DNA of 64,000 bases from Purshia tridentata (Eukaryota > Streptophyta > Magnoliopsida > Rosales > Rosaceae). This document shows, piece by piece, positions 10,208-23,044 of the stretch. The DNA is taken from assembly GCA_003254885.1 (NCBI GenBank), contig QANT01008783.1, positions 1-64,000 on the forward strand, read 5' to 3'. Both the position numbers and the translations under genes were made by a program. Numbering within the stretch: position 1 is the first letter of the stretch; each line of letters starts with the position of its first letter. A model generated the notes under the pieces. That model searched no databases. It was not told where the DNA came from and was given only the letters and a program-made list of their open reading frames with translations.

Positions 10208-13200
10208 AAGCACTTTCTCATGTCTTGATTAGCGTGCTAGCCCGAATGAACCAATTTAGGTGTTACGAAAACATCATTTCGGTGCATACTCAGTCCAAAT
10301 TCGTCCAAATTGCACCAAAACTTTCTTGGTTGGCAAGAAAGACATGAGAAAGCACTTTCTCACGTCTCGATATTAGCGTGCTACCCCTAAAGAACACTTT
10401 GGGTCTGAATAATGCATGAAAACGTCACTTCGGTGCACACTAAGTCCAATTTAATTGAAATTGCACCAAAACATTCCCGGTTCGCAAGAAAGACATGGGG
10501 ATGCAGTTTCTCACGTCTCGATTAGCGTTCGAGCCCTCAAAAACCGCTTTAGGTGCAAAGAATGCACGAATACGTCATTTCGGTGTACACTTGGTCAAAT
10601 TTGGCTAAAGTTGCATCAAAACGTGCTCAGATGACAAGAAACACATGGGGAACCACTTTCTCATGTTTGGATTATCGTTTTAGTGCAAATGAACTACTTT
10701 AGGCGTTAAGAATGCACGAATACGTCGTTTCAGTGCACATCGAGTCCAATTCGGCTAACGTTGCAACAAAACGTGCTTGATTGGCAAGAAAGACATAGGG
10801 ATGCATTTTCTTATGCTTGGATTAGCGTTCTAGCCTCAAAGAAGCACGTTTTGTGTTAGGATAGAACAAAAATGTCTTTTCGGTGCATACTTAATCTAAC
10901 TCGGTCCAAATTGCACCAAAACGTGCCCGGTTGGAAAGAAAGAGACAAGGAAGCACCCTCTAAGGTCTCGATTAGCGTGCTAGCCATAAGGAACCACTTT
11001 AGGTGTTAAGAATGAATGAAGACGTCATTTCGGTGCACACTCAGTACAATTTGGTTAAAGTTGCAATGAAACATTATCGGTTGGCAGGAAAGACATGGGG
11101 AAGCAGTTTCTCATGCTTGGATTAGAATTTTAGTCCTAAAGAAGCACATTTCATGTTTAGAAGTAACGAAAACATCATTTCGGTTCATACTCAGTCCAAT
11201 TTCGTGCAATTTCCACCAAATCGTGCCGAGTTGGTAAGAAAGATATGAGGAAGCACTTTCTAACGCTTGGATTAGCGTTCTACCCCTCAAGAAGCACTTT
11301 TTTTTTTTATTAAGAACGTACGAAAACATCATTTCGATGCATACTCAATCTAATTTAAGTTCAATTGCACCAAAACGTATCCGGTTGGCAATAAAGACAT
11401 GAGGAAGCACTTTCTCTCGTTTTGATTAGCGTTCTAGCACAAATGAACAACTTTAGGTGTTAAGAATGCATGGAACGTCATTTCAGTGCACACTGTGTAC
11501 AATTTGGTTAATGTTGCCCCAAAACGTGCTCAGTTGGCAAGAAGCACGTTCTTATGCTTGGATTAACGTTCTAGCCCTCAAGAAGAACATTTCGTGTTAA
11601 GAAAGAACTAAAACGTCATTACGGTGCATGCTCGGTCTATTTCATCTAAATAGCATCAAAATGTGTCCAGTTGGGAAGAAAGACATGAGGAAGTACGTTC
11701 TCATGTCTCGATTAGCGTGCTAGCCCTAAAGAACCAATTTAGTTGTTACGACAACATCATTTCGATGCATATTCAGTCCAAATTCGTCCAAATTACACCA
11801 AAACTTTCTTGGTTGGCAAGAAAGACATGAGGAAGCGCTTTCTCACGTCTCGATATTAGCGTACGAACCGTAAAGAACCACTTTGGGCCCAAAGAATGCA
11901 CGAAAACATCACTTCGGTACACACTGAGTCCAATTTGATTGAAGTTGCACTAAAACATTCCCGGTTGGCAAGAAAGACATGGGGATGCACTTTCTCATGT
12001 CTTGATTAGCATTCAAGCCTTCAAGAACCACTTTAGGTGCTAAGAATGCATGAATACATCATTTCGGTGCACACTTGGTCCAATGTGGTTAACGTTGCAC
12101 CAAATCGTGCTCCGCGGACAAGAAACACATAAGGAACCACTTTCTAATGTTTGGATTAGCGTTCTAGCGCAAATGAACTACTTTAGGCGTTAAGAATGCA
12201 TGAATACATCGTTTCAGTCCACATTGAGTCAAATTCAGCTAACGTTGCAATAAAACGTGTTCGGTTGACAAGAAAGACATAGGGATGCACTTTCTCATGC
12301 TTAGATTAGCAATCTAGCCTTAAAGAAGCACATTTCTTTTAGGATAGAACAAAAATGTCTTTTCGGTGCATACTCAATCTAATTTAGTCCAAATTGCCCC
12401 AAAACGTGCCCGATTGGCAAGAAAGAGATGAGGAAGCACTCTCTAATGCCTCGATTAGCGTGCTAGCCCTAAGGAACCACTTTAGGTGTTAAGAATGAAT
12501 GAAGACATCATTTCGGTGCACACGCAGTATAATTTGGTTAAAGTTGCACCGAAACATTATCGGATGGCGGGAAAGACATGGGAAAGCAGTTTCTCATGCT
12601 TGGATTAGCATTCTAGTCCTAAAGAATCACATTTCGAGCTTACAAGTAACGAAAACATCATTTCAGTGCACACTCAGTCCAATTTCGTGCAATTTCTACC
12701 AAATCGTGCTCAATTGGTAAGAAAGATATGGGGAAGCACTTTCTAATAGTTGGATTATCGTTCTGCCCCTCAAGAAACACATTTTTTTGGTTAAGAACGC
12801 ACGGAAACATAATTTCGATGCATACTCAATCTAATTTCGGTTCAATTGCACCAAAACATGCCCAACTGGCAATAAAAACATGAGGAAGGACTTTCTCTTG
12901 TTTGGATTAGCGTTCTAACGCAAATGAACCACTTTAGGTGTTAAGAATGCATGCAACGTTGTTTTGGTCCACACTATGTACAATTTGGTTAAAGTTGCAC
13001 CAAAACATGCTCGGTTGGCAAGAAGCACGTTCTCATGCTTGGATTAGCATTCTAGGCCTCAAGAAGAACGTTTCGTGTTAAGAAAGAACTAAAACGTCAT
13101 TTTGGTGCATGCTTGGTCTACTTTCATCTAAATTGCATCAAAATGTGCCCAATTGGCAAGAAAGACATGAGAAAGCACTTTCTCATGTCTCGATTATTGT

Positions 13201-14078
13201 GCCAGCCCTAAAGAACCAATTTAGGGTTTACGAAAACATCATTTCAGTGCATACTCAGTCCAAATTCGTCCATATTGCACCAAAAATTTCTCGGTTGGCA
13301 AGAAAGACATGAGGAAACAAAGTCTTACGTCTCGATATTAGCGTGCTAACCCTAAAGAATGACTTTGGGTCTGAAGGATGCACGAAACGTCACTTCGGTG
13401 CACACTGAGTCCAATTTGATTGAAGTTGTACCAAAACATTCTCGGTTGGCAAGATAGACATGGGGATGCACTTTCTCATGTCTCGATTAGCGTTCAAGCC
13501 CTCAAGAACCACTTGAGGTGCTAAGAATGCATGAATACGTCATTTTGGTGCACACTTGGTGCAATTTTTGTGAAAGTTGCACCAAAACGTGCTCGGTTGG
13601 CAAGAAAGACATAGGGATACACTTTCTCATGCTTAGATTAGCGTTCTAGCCTTCAAGGAGCACATTTCATGTTGGGATAGAACAAAAATGTCTTTTCGGT
13701 GCATACTCAATCTAACTTGGTCCAAATTGCACTAAAACGTGCCCGGTTGGCAAGAAAGAGACAAGGAAGCACTCTCTAATTTCTCGATTAGCATGCTAGC
13801 CCTAAGGAACCACTTTAGGTGTTAAGAATGAACGAAGACATCATTTCGGTGCACACTCAGTACAATTTGGTTAAAGTTGCACCGAAAAGTTATCGGTTGG
13901 TGGGAAGGACGTGGCGAAGCAGTTTCTCATGCTTGGATTAGCAGTCTTATCGTAAAGAAGCACATTTCATGTTTAGAAGTAACGAAAACATCATTTCGGT
14001 GCATGCTCAGTCCAATTTCATGCAATTTCCACCAAATCATGCCTAGTTGAAAAGAAAGATTTAAGGAATCACTTTCTA
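10208..14078 (+). repeat. Satellite block 1 (~150-bp monomers in ten-type order)
   Basis: About 26 monomers of ~148-152 bp share 'catttcggtgca', 'ggttggcaagaaagacatg' and 'ttggattagcgttctag'. Monomers fall into types recognisable by their openings, read here in the order F-G-H-I-J-A-B-C-D-E twice, then F-G, an H/I hybrid, J-A-B. Type A openings ('ccctaaggaaccacttt') start at about 10984, 12467 and 13800, so the spacing is 1483 bp (ten monomers) and then 1333 bp (nine). No open frame is conserved between monomers. Confidence 0.95.
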
Positions 14079-14384
14079 GGGAAGTCGGGCTGGAGTACTA
14101 TCATTAATCCTATTGAAGTGGTAGGGGCAGTCCGCAATTTTCAATGGGAGAGTAGCTCTTGTGACATTCAATTGGAGGATGATCCCAAATCTCCAACCTT
14201 TTTGATCACCTCTACCAATCCTTTCAATGTGCTTGAGGATAATAAGGAGTCGGATAGGGATCATGAGCCTAACACCGCTACCCCGGATAAGTCCCTTTGG
14301 CCAAGTAATATTCTTGACAAGAATATTGACGGACCTCCTTTGGTGACCTCAAAGTCCTTTTGTAAGAAGAAAAAAAAAGAATAG
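14079..14384 (+). pseudogene. LINE ORF1, C-terminal tail
   Basis: An open frame from 14118 to 14384 (88 residues) ends in a lysine run (KKKKKE). It lies 60 bp before the ORF2 start, where the ORF1 nucleic-acid-binding protein of plant L1 elements would end. No zinc knuckle is left because the 5' part is missing. The assignment rests on position and low-complexity composition only. Confidence 0.5.
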
Positions 14385-14444
14385 CAAGAATAAATCTAGT
14401 AGTATGGGCAATTCCAGCCCTGGTGAGTGCTCTGGTCAACCCCA

Positions 14445-15288
14445 ATGATCAAGCTAGCATGTTGGAATATTAGAGGGCCGAATTCCCCCCTAACCACGCT
14501 GAATTAGGAATTTTGTGCAAGACAACAGTTCTCTCTTATGGACATCGTGGAAACTAGAGTCCGACAATGCAATAAGGTGAATGTTTCTAATTATATTTTC
14601 AACAATGGATTGTGGAGGATAATTACTTGTCTAGTGATAGTGGCAGAATTTGGGTGGCTTGGAACCCAAATATATTTCAAGTTGTTAACTTAGATGAAAC
14701 GGATCAATTGGCCAATTGTCGGTCAACCATATTGAGTACAATATTGAGTTTTATGTCTCTTTTGTCTATGGCTCTATTAATGGTGGTCAACGGAAGGAGT
14801 TATGGAACTCTTTAGGCAGCGCCTCTTCTTTGATTGGTGATCAGCCGTGGGTCATTTTAGGTGACTTCAATGTGTCTCGGAATTTTTTTGAGATCATCGG
14901 GGGCTCTACTCGAACCACGAATGCTATGTTAGACTTTCAAAAGTGTATCAAGGATATTGAAATTGATGATCTTCGTTTTACCGGGGCCCTTTTCACTTGG
15001 TGTGATAAAAGGCCTACCACAAGGAGTGTTGCAAAGAAGCTTGATCGGGTTATGGTTAATGAAGCTTGGAATGTTCGGTTTTTCAATTCGGGTGCCAATT
15101 TTCCCCTTCTCGGCATCTCGGATCACAGCCCTTGTATGGTGAACTTAGGGATCTCCCCTAGAGCTAAAAGATGTCCTTTTAAGTTTTTCAACTTCATGAC
15201 TAAGTGGGATGAGTTCATTCATTGTTACCCACTATTGGGGTACTACTATAAGGGGTTCCCTCCAATTTCAAGTCTCGAAGAAGCTTAA
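14445..15288 (+). pseudogene. LINE ORF2 endonuclease domain (broken)
   Basis: ORF2 starts at ATG 14445 with MIKLACWNIRGPNSPL, the usual N-terminus of plant L1 ORF2, and meets a TAG about 20 codons later. The apurinic/apyrimidinic-type endonuclease signatures are visible in pieces: VETRV near 14550, WVILGDFNV near 14850, LDRVMVNEAW near 15045, and ISDHSPC near 15115. The domain would nick target DNA for target-primed reverse transcription. Frame changes before 14716 show it is non-functional. Confidence 0.9.
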
Positions 15289-15477
15289 GTTAATCAAAGA
15301 GGAGTTAAAGAAGCTGAATAAGAATATGGTTGGGAGGGTTTCTCACAACACCATCATTGCGAAGCGTAATTTGGATGCTTGCCGACTTGGGCTAGAGGTG
15401 GATCCTTGCAATATTAGCCTTAGAAGCATTGAACAGGGTTAGTGATGGCATATGCTACAGCCCTTGAGATGTAGGAA

Positions 15478-16803
15478 TTGTTTAACAAGCAAAAATCCCG
15501 TATTCAATGGTTGAAGGAAGGAGATAGGAACTCGGCTTTCTTCTTCAAATCAACTTTGGGAAGAAGAAATATTAATAGGATCACTTCCATTCTTGGTGAG
15601 AATGGCATTATTGTGGAGGGGGTAGACAATATCAAAAATGAAGTGATCAATTTCTATCAACGATTGTGGACAGCTCCTAACCGGCCTAGTAATGACATTG
15701 AGGGAAGAGTTCGGGATACTATTACCAATGCCATTTCTGATGTGCAAGCTGCTGCTCTTGGCCAAAAGGTGACCCCGGATGAGATTAGGGAGGCTTGCTT
15801 CTCTATGAACCCCAATAAGGCCCCAGGTCTTAATGGATTTAATGCTCACTTCTTCCATGCTACCTAGCATATTATTGGGGATGATATTATTGTAGCCATT
15901 CATGAGTTCTTCTCCATTGGCTAATTACCTAGGGAATGTAATGCTACCTTGGTTACTCTTGTCCCTAAGATTGCTAATGCCACAATGCATAGTGATTTCC
16001 AGCCTATCTCTTGTTGCAACACCCTCTATAAGATGATTTCGAAGGTGATGGCCAATCATATCAAAGTGGTGCTGCCATCCATTATTATTCCCACCCAAAC
16101 GGCCTTTGTTGGAGGTCGTCGGATTGGGGACAATATCCTTTTAGTGCAAGAGCTGTTTCAGGACTATCACAGGAATAGCAAGACTCTAAGGTGTGCGCTG
16201 AAAGTTGACATCATGAAAGCCTATGATATGGTGGATTGGGACTTTATAATCCATACCCTTGCTGCCCTTAAGTTCCCTAATAGCATGATTAATTGGATCA
16301 AGGCTTGTATTTCATCCCCGAAGTTCTCTATATGTTTTAATGGTGAATTGGCGGGCTTCTTCCTTAGTTCTCATGGCCTTCTCCAAGGAGACCTTATGTC
16401 CCCCTATCTTTTTGTTATTGCCATGGAGGTGCTCTCGCAATTGGTGGTGCAAAGGACTAGCCAAAATCCGAATTTTAAGTATCATTGGAAGTGTGATAAG
16501 GTCAAACTTACCCATTTGTGCTTTGCGGATGATCTTTTTATGCTTTGTAGGGGTGACCTTCATTCTATTTGTATCCTTAAGGAGGCTTTGGAGGAGTTTC
16601 ATGTCATATCTGGGCTTAAGGCTAACCCCCTTAGAAGAAACGTGTTTACTTTGGGGGTGTCTCGGAATTTACAACACAGGATTGAAGAATGCCTAAACTA
16701 CAAAATGGGCAACGTCCCTATTAGATACCTTGGGATCCCTATTATCTCCACGAAGCTTAGGGTGAGGGATTGTGTTAAACTTGTGGACAATGTGGCTGGT
16801 TGA
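15478..16803 (+). pseudogene. LINE ORF2 reverse transcriptase domain (broken)
   Basis: Two open stretches (15478-15867 and 15949-16803) carry the RT core. It starts with KSRIQWLKEGDRNSAFF and MNPNKAPGLNGF, then TLYKMISKVMANHIK and QTAFVGGRRIGDNILL. Motif A is LKVDIMKAYDMVDW, motif B is GLLQGDLMSPYLF and motif C is FADDLFML. Motif B departs from the common GLRQGDPLSPYLF. The aspartates of motifs A and C are kept. TAG codons at 15865-15867 and near 15922 separate the two stretches, and TGA at 16801 ends the second. Confidence 0.93.
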
Positions 16804-16809
16804 ATTAAT

Positions 16810-18091
16810 TTGTGGAGGAATAATACTCTTTCCTATGTTGGGAGGCTCCAACTCATCATTTCTGTGCTATCTAGCATACACATCTTTTGGTCTAGCCATA
16901 TCATGATTCCAAAGCAAGCTCTCCTCAAAATTGAGCAAAAGTTGCGCTCTTTCTTATGGGCTGGAGTGGAGAGTAATTCTAGAGGGGCCAAAGTTAGTTA
17001 GGCTACTTGTTGCAAGCCTAAAGTGGTTTTTTTTTTTGNGGGGGGGGGGGGGGGGGGGGACTCAACATTAAGTCTTTGTCCTTGTGCAATAAATCCCTTA
17101 TGCTTAGACACTTGTGGCAGGTTGTTTCAGGTGCGCAAAACATATGGACTAGGTGGATACATACCTACCACCTGAAGGGTAGGAATTTTTGGGAGGTAAA
17201 ACCTACCCAAGTCTGCTTTTGGAATTGGAGAAAGATTTTGAAGCTCTGGGAGTTAGCTCGCCCTCTCATCCTTCATAAGGTTGGATTGGTGAAAGGACTT
17301 CTCTTTGGTTTGATAATTAGCACCCTCGGGGTCCTTTAACTTCGGTTTGGGGTGAGAGGATTATTTATGACTCCGGCTTCCACAAGAACTCTTTGGTTAG
17401 TGCTATTGTGCATAACAACAGGTGGGAATGGTCTCCAGCAAACTTGTCGGATCTATTGGAATGCAAGCAAGGTATGCCCATTTATAATCCCAATTCCAAA
17501 AGGGAGGATTCTATTCGATGGCTCCCATCTTCCTCAGGAAAATATTCAGCTGCTTCCACATGGGAGAAGCTTAGAGAGAGATGCCCTAGAGCTTCTTGGC
17601 ACAAACTTGTTTGGTTCAACCATAACATTCCGCACATGGCCTTTATCCTTTGGCTGGCCATTCATGGAAGGCTTGCCACAGCCAATCGTATGTTGGTTTA
17701 TAAACCCGGTATGGATCATACTTGTGTGCTCTATAAGAGGGAGGTGGAAACACATTCCCACCTATTTTTTGAGTACTCATACAGCCATGCTATTTGGTTT
17801 TGGCTAATGGCTATGTGCGGCAGTTTGGTTCTCCATCATTCTTGGCCTTCTTTGGCCACTAGGTTGGCAGGTATTTGGAAAGGGAAGCACACTATGACCA
17901 TTATTAAGAAGCTTTGCTTGGTTGCAGCTATCTACTATATTTGGAGGGAAAGAAATAATCGCACCTTTAGAAGTGAAGCTATGAATTCGGCTGCTCTCCT
18001 AAAGTTGGTTCTCTTCTCCATCAAGGGTAGACTTTCTTCTATCTCCTTCCCCTTTTGCCCTATCCCCAAGGATTGGCAACTTGGAGAGTAG
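16810..18091 (+). pseudogene. LINE ORF2 C-terminal region with zf-RVT (broken)
   Basis: Pieces of the post-RT region appear in different frames: GRLQLIISVLSSIHIFW near 16840, LMLRHLWQVVSG near 17100, and the zf-RVT part (17393-18091). The latter has KYSAASTWEKLRERCP, MAFILWLAIHGRLATANRM, ETHSHLFFEYSYSHAIW and IYYIWRERNNRTF. The last open frame ends at the TAG at 18089. An odd T-run and G-run with one N interrupts this region at 17027-17059. Confidence 0.88.
17027..17059. other. T11-G-N-G20 homopolymer block
   Basis: About eleven Ts (17027-17037), a G, a single N at 17039 and about twenty Gs lie inside LINE coding sequence. Nothing in the LINE family predicts this. It is most likely an assembly or sequencing artefact at a contig join. 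Confidence 0.7.
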
Positions 18092-18341
18092 TGGTCTAAT
18101 TGTGGTTCCCCATTCCTTTGGGTTCTTCTGCTTGTGTAGGTCTATTGGCCATAGGGTGTTTGGTTGTTTGGTCGTTAGGGGTTTTTTCCTCTTGTTCCTT
18201 GCTTTGTTTGTAGTTGTTTTGGCTTGGTTGGCCCGTTGTTGTGTTTTTGCCCTTCCCGTGTGTCTAGGGTTTTTTCTTTCCTGGGGTATGCCCCTTGTAT
18301 TTTGTAGTTCTGATTCATTTATTTACCAAAAAAAAAAAAAA

Positions 18342-18802
18342 CCACTTTAGGTGTTAAGAATGCATGAAACGTCAGTTCGGTGCATACTTGGTCTACTTTC
18401 ATCTAAATTGCATCAAAACATGCCTGGTTGGCAAGAAATACATGAGAAAGCACTTTCTTATGTCTCAATTAGCGTGCTAGTCCTAAAGAACCAATTTAGG
18501 TGTTACGAAAAAATCATTTCGGTGATACTCAGTCCAAATTCGTCCAAATTGTACCCAAAATTTCCTGGTTGGCAAGAAAGACATGAGGAAGCACTTTCTC
18601 ACGTCTCGATTTTAGCATGCTAACCCCAAAGAACCACTTTGGGTCTGAAGAGTGCACGAAAACATCACTTCGGTGCACACTGAGTCCAATTTGATTGAAG
18701 TTGCACCAAAAAGTTCCCGGTTGGCAAGAAAGACATGGGGATGCACTTTCTCATGTCTCGATTAGCTTTCAAGCCCTCAAGAACCACTTTAGGTGCTAAG
18801 AA
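18342..18802 (+). repeat. Satellite block 2
   Basis: Three monomers follow the LINE poly(A): a D/E-like hybrid, then F, G and the start of H. The block ends at the target-site duplication of the next LTR. Compared with block 1, which stops in type B, the C monomer and part of D are missing at the LINE. Confidence 0.93.
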
Positions 18803-21800
18803 TGTAAGACCCCGCACCTTTCCAAGGTTGTTTAAAAAGGTTTTTAAAGGATTTTGGGATTTTACTGAGAAGTAAAACGTTTTGGGCGTTTTTCTAATTT
18901 TTAAGTTTGATTTTAAACTTGGGGCAAGAGTTGACTTTTTGTTCGGGTGACTTTTTGTTTTGACTTTGGGTTCGTTAGAAAGGTCTCACTCTCACGAGTT
19001 CGTAGACACGTAGCACGCGTCAAACAGAGCTACGATTTGAAAGTTACGGACATGTGAAGAGAGGGGCAAACTTGTAATTTTGGAAAAGTTGATTTTAAAA
19101 ACCCCAAAAACCCGGAATTCCTCAGTTTCTCTCTCCTCTCTCCCGCACTCTCTCTCTCGCAACCCTTTCCTTCAGCCTAAGCTTCCACCGGCATGTGGGG
19201 GCACGTTTGACGGCGGCTGAAGCCGGCCTTTGGCTCGTCGTGCTCGCCACCTTCTCCTCCACCTTCCCTTGGCCACCGCTCAGCTTAGAAACGCTCGAAA
19301 AGAGAACCCCAGTTCACGCACAGTGGGAGATCGGCGGCGATCGCGGCGTTTTAGCCGTTGGACCCTTCCCGGATTCCACCCTGGAACTCGGAGTGATCCT
19401 GCGGGAATCCAATATCAAGGAAAAATTCTACCGAAAATTCGGCAGAACCTCCCCTGAAATTGGACTAACCCTTTTCTCCACGAAACCTGCAAATACACTT
19501 CTAAGCATTCACAGCTCCTCTACCACAACCAAAAGGGGTCTCCGACCCAATTTCAATACCAATTACTTAGGTTTTCAATAGGTTACCAGAGCGGCGCTAC
19601 AAAATTTACTACAGAAAATAAAATACGAAGAGAACAAATCCCTACGACTTTACAACTTTATAATAGTGCCTCGACGTCTTTGGCTCGACCGCTCCACCGC
19701 TGCAACCTGGGGGAAAAATCAAAAACAATAAAATGGATAGAACTAATGAGTTAACTCAGTGAGTGGGCATTCGACGTCTTTGGCTCGACCGCTCCACCGC
19801 TACAAACTGGGGGAAAAATCAAAAACAATAAAAAGGATAGAACTAATGAGTTAACTCAGTGAGTGGGCATAAGGTTTATTTAGAACCAACAATATAATAA
19901 ATTTTTAGCGTCTGGACTCACAAGTTAATTTATTTTCCCCCATATAAAAATATTATTTTTCATCGTTTACTTTCGGCAAACACAACAGAAGAATCAAAAT
20001 CAATTTAGGTTTCTAAACTTTCATTTCGATAAAATACAATGCGTGAATAATTCCAAAGGGTAATAAAATAAAACCCTTTCGAAATAAATTCTTTTAAAAA
20101 TTCACATAGAGGGAAGATAATTTTAAAGAACAAAATTTTCAAAGGAGCGTTTTCCATCTAAGCACCCAAGTAACTTATCCTTCCACTTGCACCGTCGCAA
20201 CGCCGTCATGCAAGTGGATTTAGTGGCCCTTGTACCGTCGCTACGCCGTCATACAGGAAGCCAGGATGTCGTACGTGCTTATCCTTCCACCCGCACCGTC
20301 GCAACGCCGTCATGCGAGTGGATTCGGTGGCCCTTGTACCGTCGCTTCGCCGTCGTACAAGAAGCCAGAATGTCGTACGTGCACGCAGACTGCCTCCAAA
20401 GGGCGAGGCATCCCGACACACGGCCCAAAGCCTATGTGTGTGTCGTGATGGGTCCCAAAGACCTGTATAACTTGAGAAGCTGAACGAGTAGCAACCGGGT
20501 GCTTGAAAACAGTACCAATCCGAAAACAAATTTCTTTAGTTCAAAACACCAAAATCCACGTTCCAAATCCTTTTTGATGTGATGAGAAAATAAATCAAAA
20601 CTCGGATTTAAAATTAAATCCCTTCTTACAAAACTAACCTTCCCAAAAACTGTTAAGTAAAATTAAACCTTTATTTTTAACCAAGAATAAACTGAGTTCT
20701 TAAAATCGGTTTCCAAAACCAAAATCCACACTAAATTACCTTACAAACAATAATCTGAAAATCCTGGGAATCCCAACCCTAACCGAAAATCTCCAACTGG
20801 AATTCACAACCCTCAACACAATCACCGATCCTTACTTAGTCCTCATTAAAATTTCCAAACGTTACTTAATTTTGTAACCTCACATAATCCTTAAGTTATC
20901 GATTTTCCAATCCTAATTCCGTAACCTCTCTTAGCTAGTAACCAGCAACCAAATCAAACAGGCACACAAACAAGCAAGTAACTACTAAACTACTAATTAA
21001 ATAATCTTAAGTTCACTCACAGAGATAGCCTAGCCTGGGTCTCCGAATGGATCGTGATTGTCGCGATCGTCCTTGGACTCGGGAGTGTCGCCTGAAATCG
21101 AGGAAATTGGCGCTGGAATTTGGCCGGAATTTGAGGAGAGGACCGGCGGCTTTTGGGGATTTTCCGAGCTGATTCCTTGCTGGAACGGGGCTGGCCGGCG
21201 TGGGGAAGCTTGGGGAGAGATGGTCGGCAGCTGGGGAGGTGGTTCTCGGCCGGCTCGTCGCTTGATGTCTCCGGAGAGGGCTGGAGTTGGAAGCTCCAGT
21301 CGCACAGGTGAGAAGGAGAGATCGGGAGACTGAGAGGAAAGAGCTGGGCGGCATCGGGAGGTGGCTGGCCGGCGACTGGCGACGTCGCCGGCGGGTCTGG
21401 GTGGCCGGAAAAGAGGCTGGGGTCGTGTAGGGGAGAGAGAGAGAAGGGGGCGTCGGGCTGGGCTTGCTGCCTTCGCCTGCGCGTGGAGAGAGGAAGAAAT
21501 AGGGGTGATGGAATATTCCAGAATTTTCTGGAATATTTAATACCATTTCCTCAAAATTACAAGTTTGCCCCTCACTTTGAACCTCCGTATTTCACAAACC
21601 GTAGCTCCAAACGACGCATGCCACACGTCTACGAACTCGTGAAGTCGAGCTCTACGCAACCATGTCAAAGTCAACTCTCAACTCCAAGCATTTTAAAAAG
21701 TCAACTTTGAGCTCTTTTATCACGTTCATAACTTTTTAACCGGGATTCTAAACAACCCATGCCGCGTGTCTATGAACTCGTGAGCTCAAGACCTTCCTAA

Positions 21801-23044
21801 CGGACCCAAGGTCAAAGCTAAAATCTTACTAGAATCGAAAGTCAACATTTGGCCCTATTTTAGTATACTTAAAAGGTACGGGTCGTTACATTTTCTTCCT
21901 TTTTCAGCCACTTTTGAGCTTCGACCCAGTTTTGAGAATTGGTTCTCTAGACCTCCTTTACATGTCTGTGTAGCCTGATTTTGATGTTTGAGGTTTCGGT
22001 TTTCGTGCAGGTTGACCACCCGTTGACCATCGCGGGTCCCGCCGTGTGTGGTGGTTCCAGCGACCCACTTTTTGTGTTTTTGGCCTTAGGCCTATCACCC
22101 GAACCCGTAGGTGAGCTTGGGGTCGGGCAGCCACTATGTTTGGTGGTTCCTGCCCGTTTCAGTTGTTTAATAGACTCTTTGTGAACCCTACTGTTTTGCT
22201 GGTTGTCTAGTCATAACAAGTACCCTTGACTCGGGAATTGTATATCCGATGTTGTTCTGCTGCTGGATTTTCGAATCTGAGTGTAGGAGCCACGAAGGGC
22301 AGTTCGGTCTTCTTACGTGGTTACAGTGACTGAATTTAAGTTCAGTTAGTTGTTTGTTTGTTTGGTGTGCTTGGTTTCTGGTTGCTAGTTAAGTGGGTAC
22401 TGATTAGGATTGGAATTTCCAAAGGTTATTTGAGGTTATTTAGGGAATTGACGATTAAGTTGGTTCTAAAGGATATTGAGGATTCTTAGTTATTGGAGAA
22501 TTTAGTTGGATTCCAAGTAAGGATCTTGTGGAATAATTTAAGGTGATTTCCAATTTAAAGGGATTAATAGAGGATAAGTGGGGCTTTACGGATTACAATG
22601 GATTTGTTTGGTTTGGTGGATTCGTGACCAAGTTGTGGATTGTGATTTGACTTGAGATATGTGATTTTTGGTTTATGGTTTGTTTACAATTTGAGGCTTA
22701 AGGTGATTCTTTATTTTGATTATTTTACTGAATTTCTAATTTACAGGTTACAATTAGTTTTCACTCATACGAGCTCTAGTGAGCTTACTGGGTTTGTGTG
22801 TAAACCCGATGCACCATTGGTCGTGGTGCAGGGTTGTTTTGCAGGTTACGCAGGCTGAGGAGATGGTGGAGAGAAGACATGGCAGTGGGACTACAAGAGT
22901 TTTATTCAATTATTTCCACACTTTGATTTTTGGATCACTATTTTTCTAAACTACAGTTATTTTTTCAGTAAATTATTTTATATTCATGGCTCACAGTTTC
23001 AGCTTTCAGTTGTTTTTCACGTGCCTAAGGGTCGGGGCATCACA
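18803..23044 (+). mobile_element. Solo LTR (family 1-related) with a nested LTR
   Basis: The LTR starts TGTAAGACCCCGCACC and ends GGGTCGGGGCATCACA. It is flanked by the perfect 5-bp duplication AAGAA (18798-18802 and 23045-23049) within a type-H satellite monomer. It is a diverged relative of the family-1 LTRs, sharing 'gacacgtagcacgcgtc' and the hairpin cluster near 22770-22840. Its middle is taken up by a family-2 LTR at 19358-21890. Broken fossil. Confidence 0.9.
19358..21890 (-). mobile_element. Family-2 LTR copy nested in the solo LTR
   Basis: On the minus strand it begins TGTAACGACCCGTACC (at 21890) and runs down to the 'cggattccaccctgg' end near 19358, colinear with the family-2 LTRs at 37359 and 41428. 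It contains a ~98-bp tandem duplication around 'cgacgtctttggctcgacc' (19672-19869) and two ~107-bp repeats with GTACCGTCG units (about 20170-20390). No body is attached and no clear target-site duplication was seen. Long open frames in its GC-rich part (for example 21013-21546, minus) are not protein-coding. Confidence 0.8.

Larger units (their letters stand above)
14079..18341 (+). mobile_element. L1-type LINE, 5'-truncated and decayed
   Basis: This 4.26-kb non-LTR retrotransposon interrupts the satellite and ends in a poly(A) tail (18328-18341). In order it carries the C-terminal tail of ORF1, then ORF2 with an endonuclease, a reverse transcriptase and a C-terminal zf-RVT region. The left end lies inside ORF1, so it is 5'-truncated, as is usual for LINEs. 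ORF2 is split among several frames by stops and shifts, so the copy is dead. No clear target-site duplication is visible. The 3' end ('ggggtatgcccc...tttacc' then A-run) matches the short LINE tail at 24272, so both belong to one family. Confidence 0.93.
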
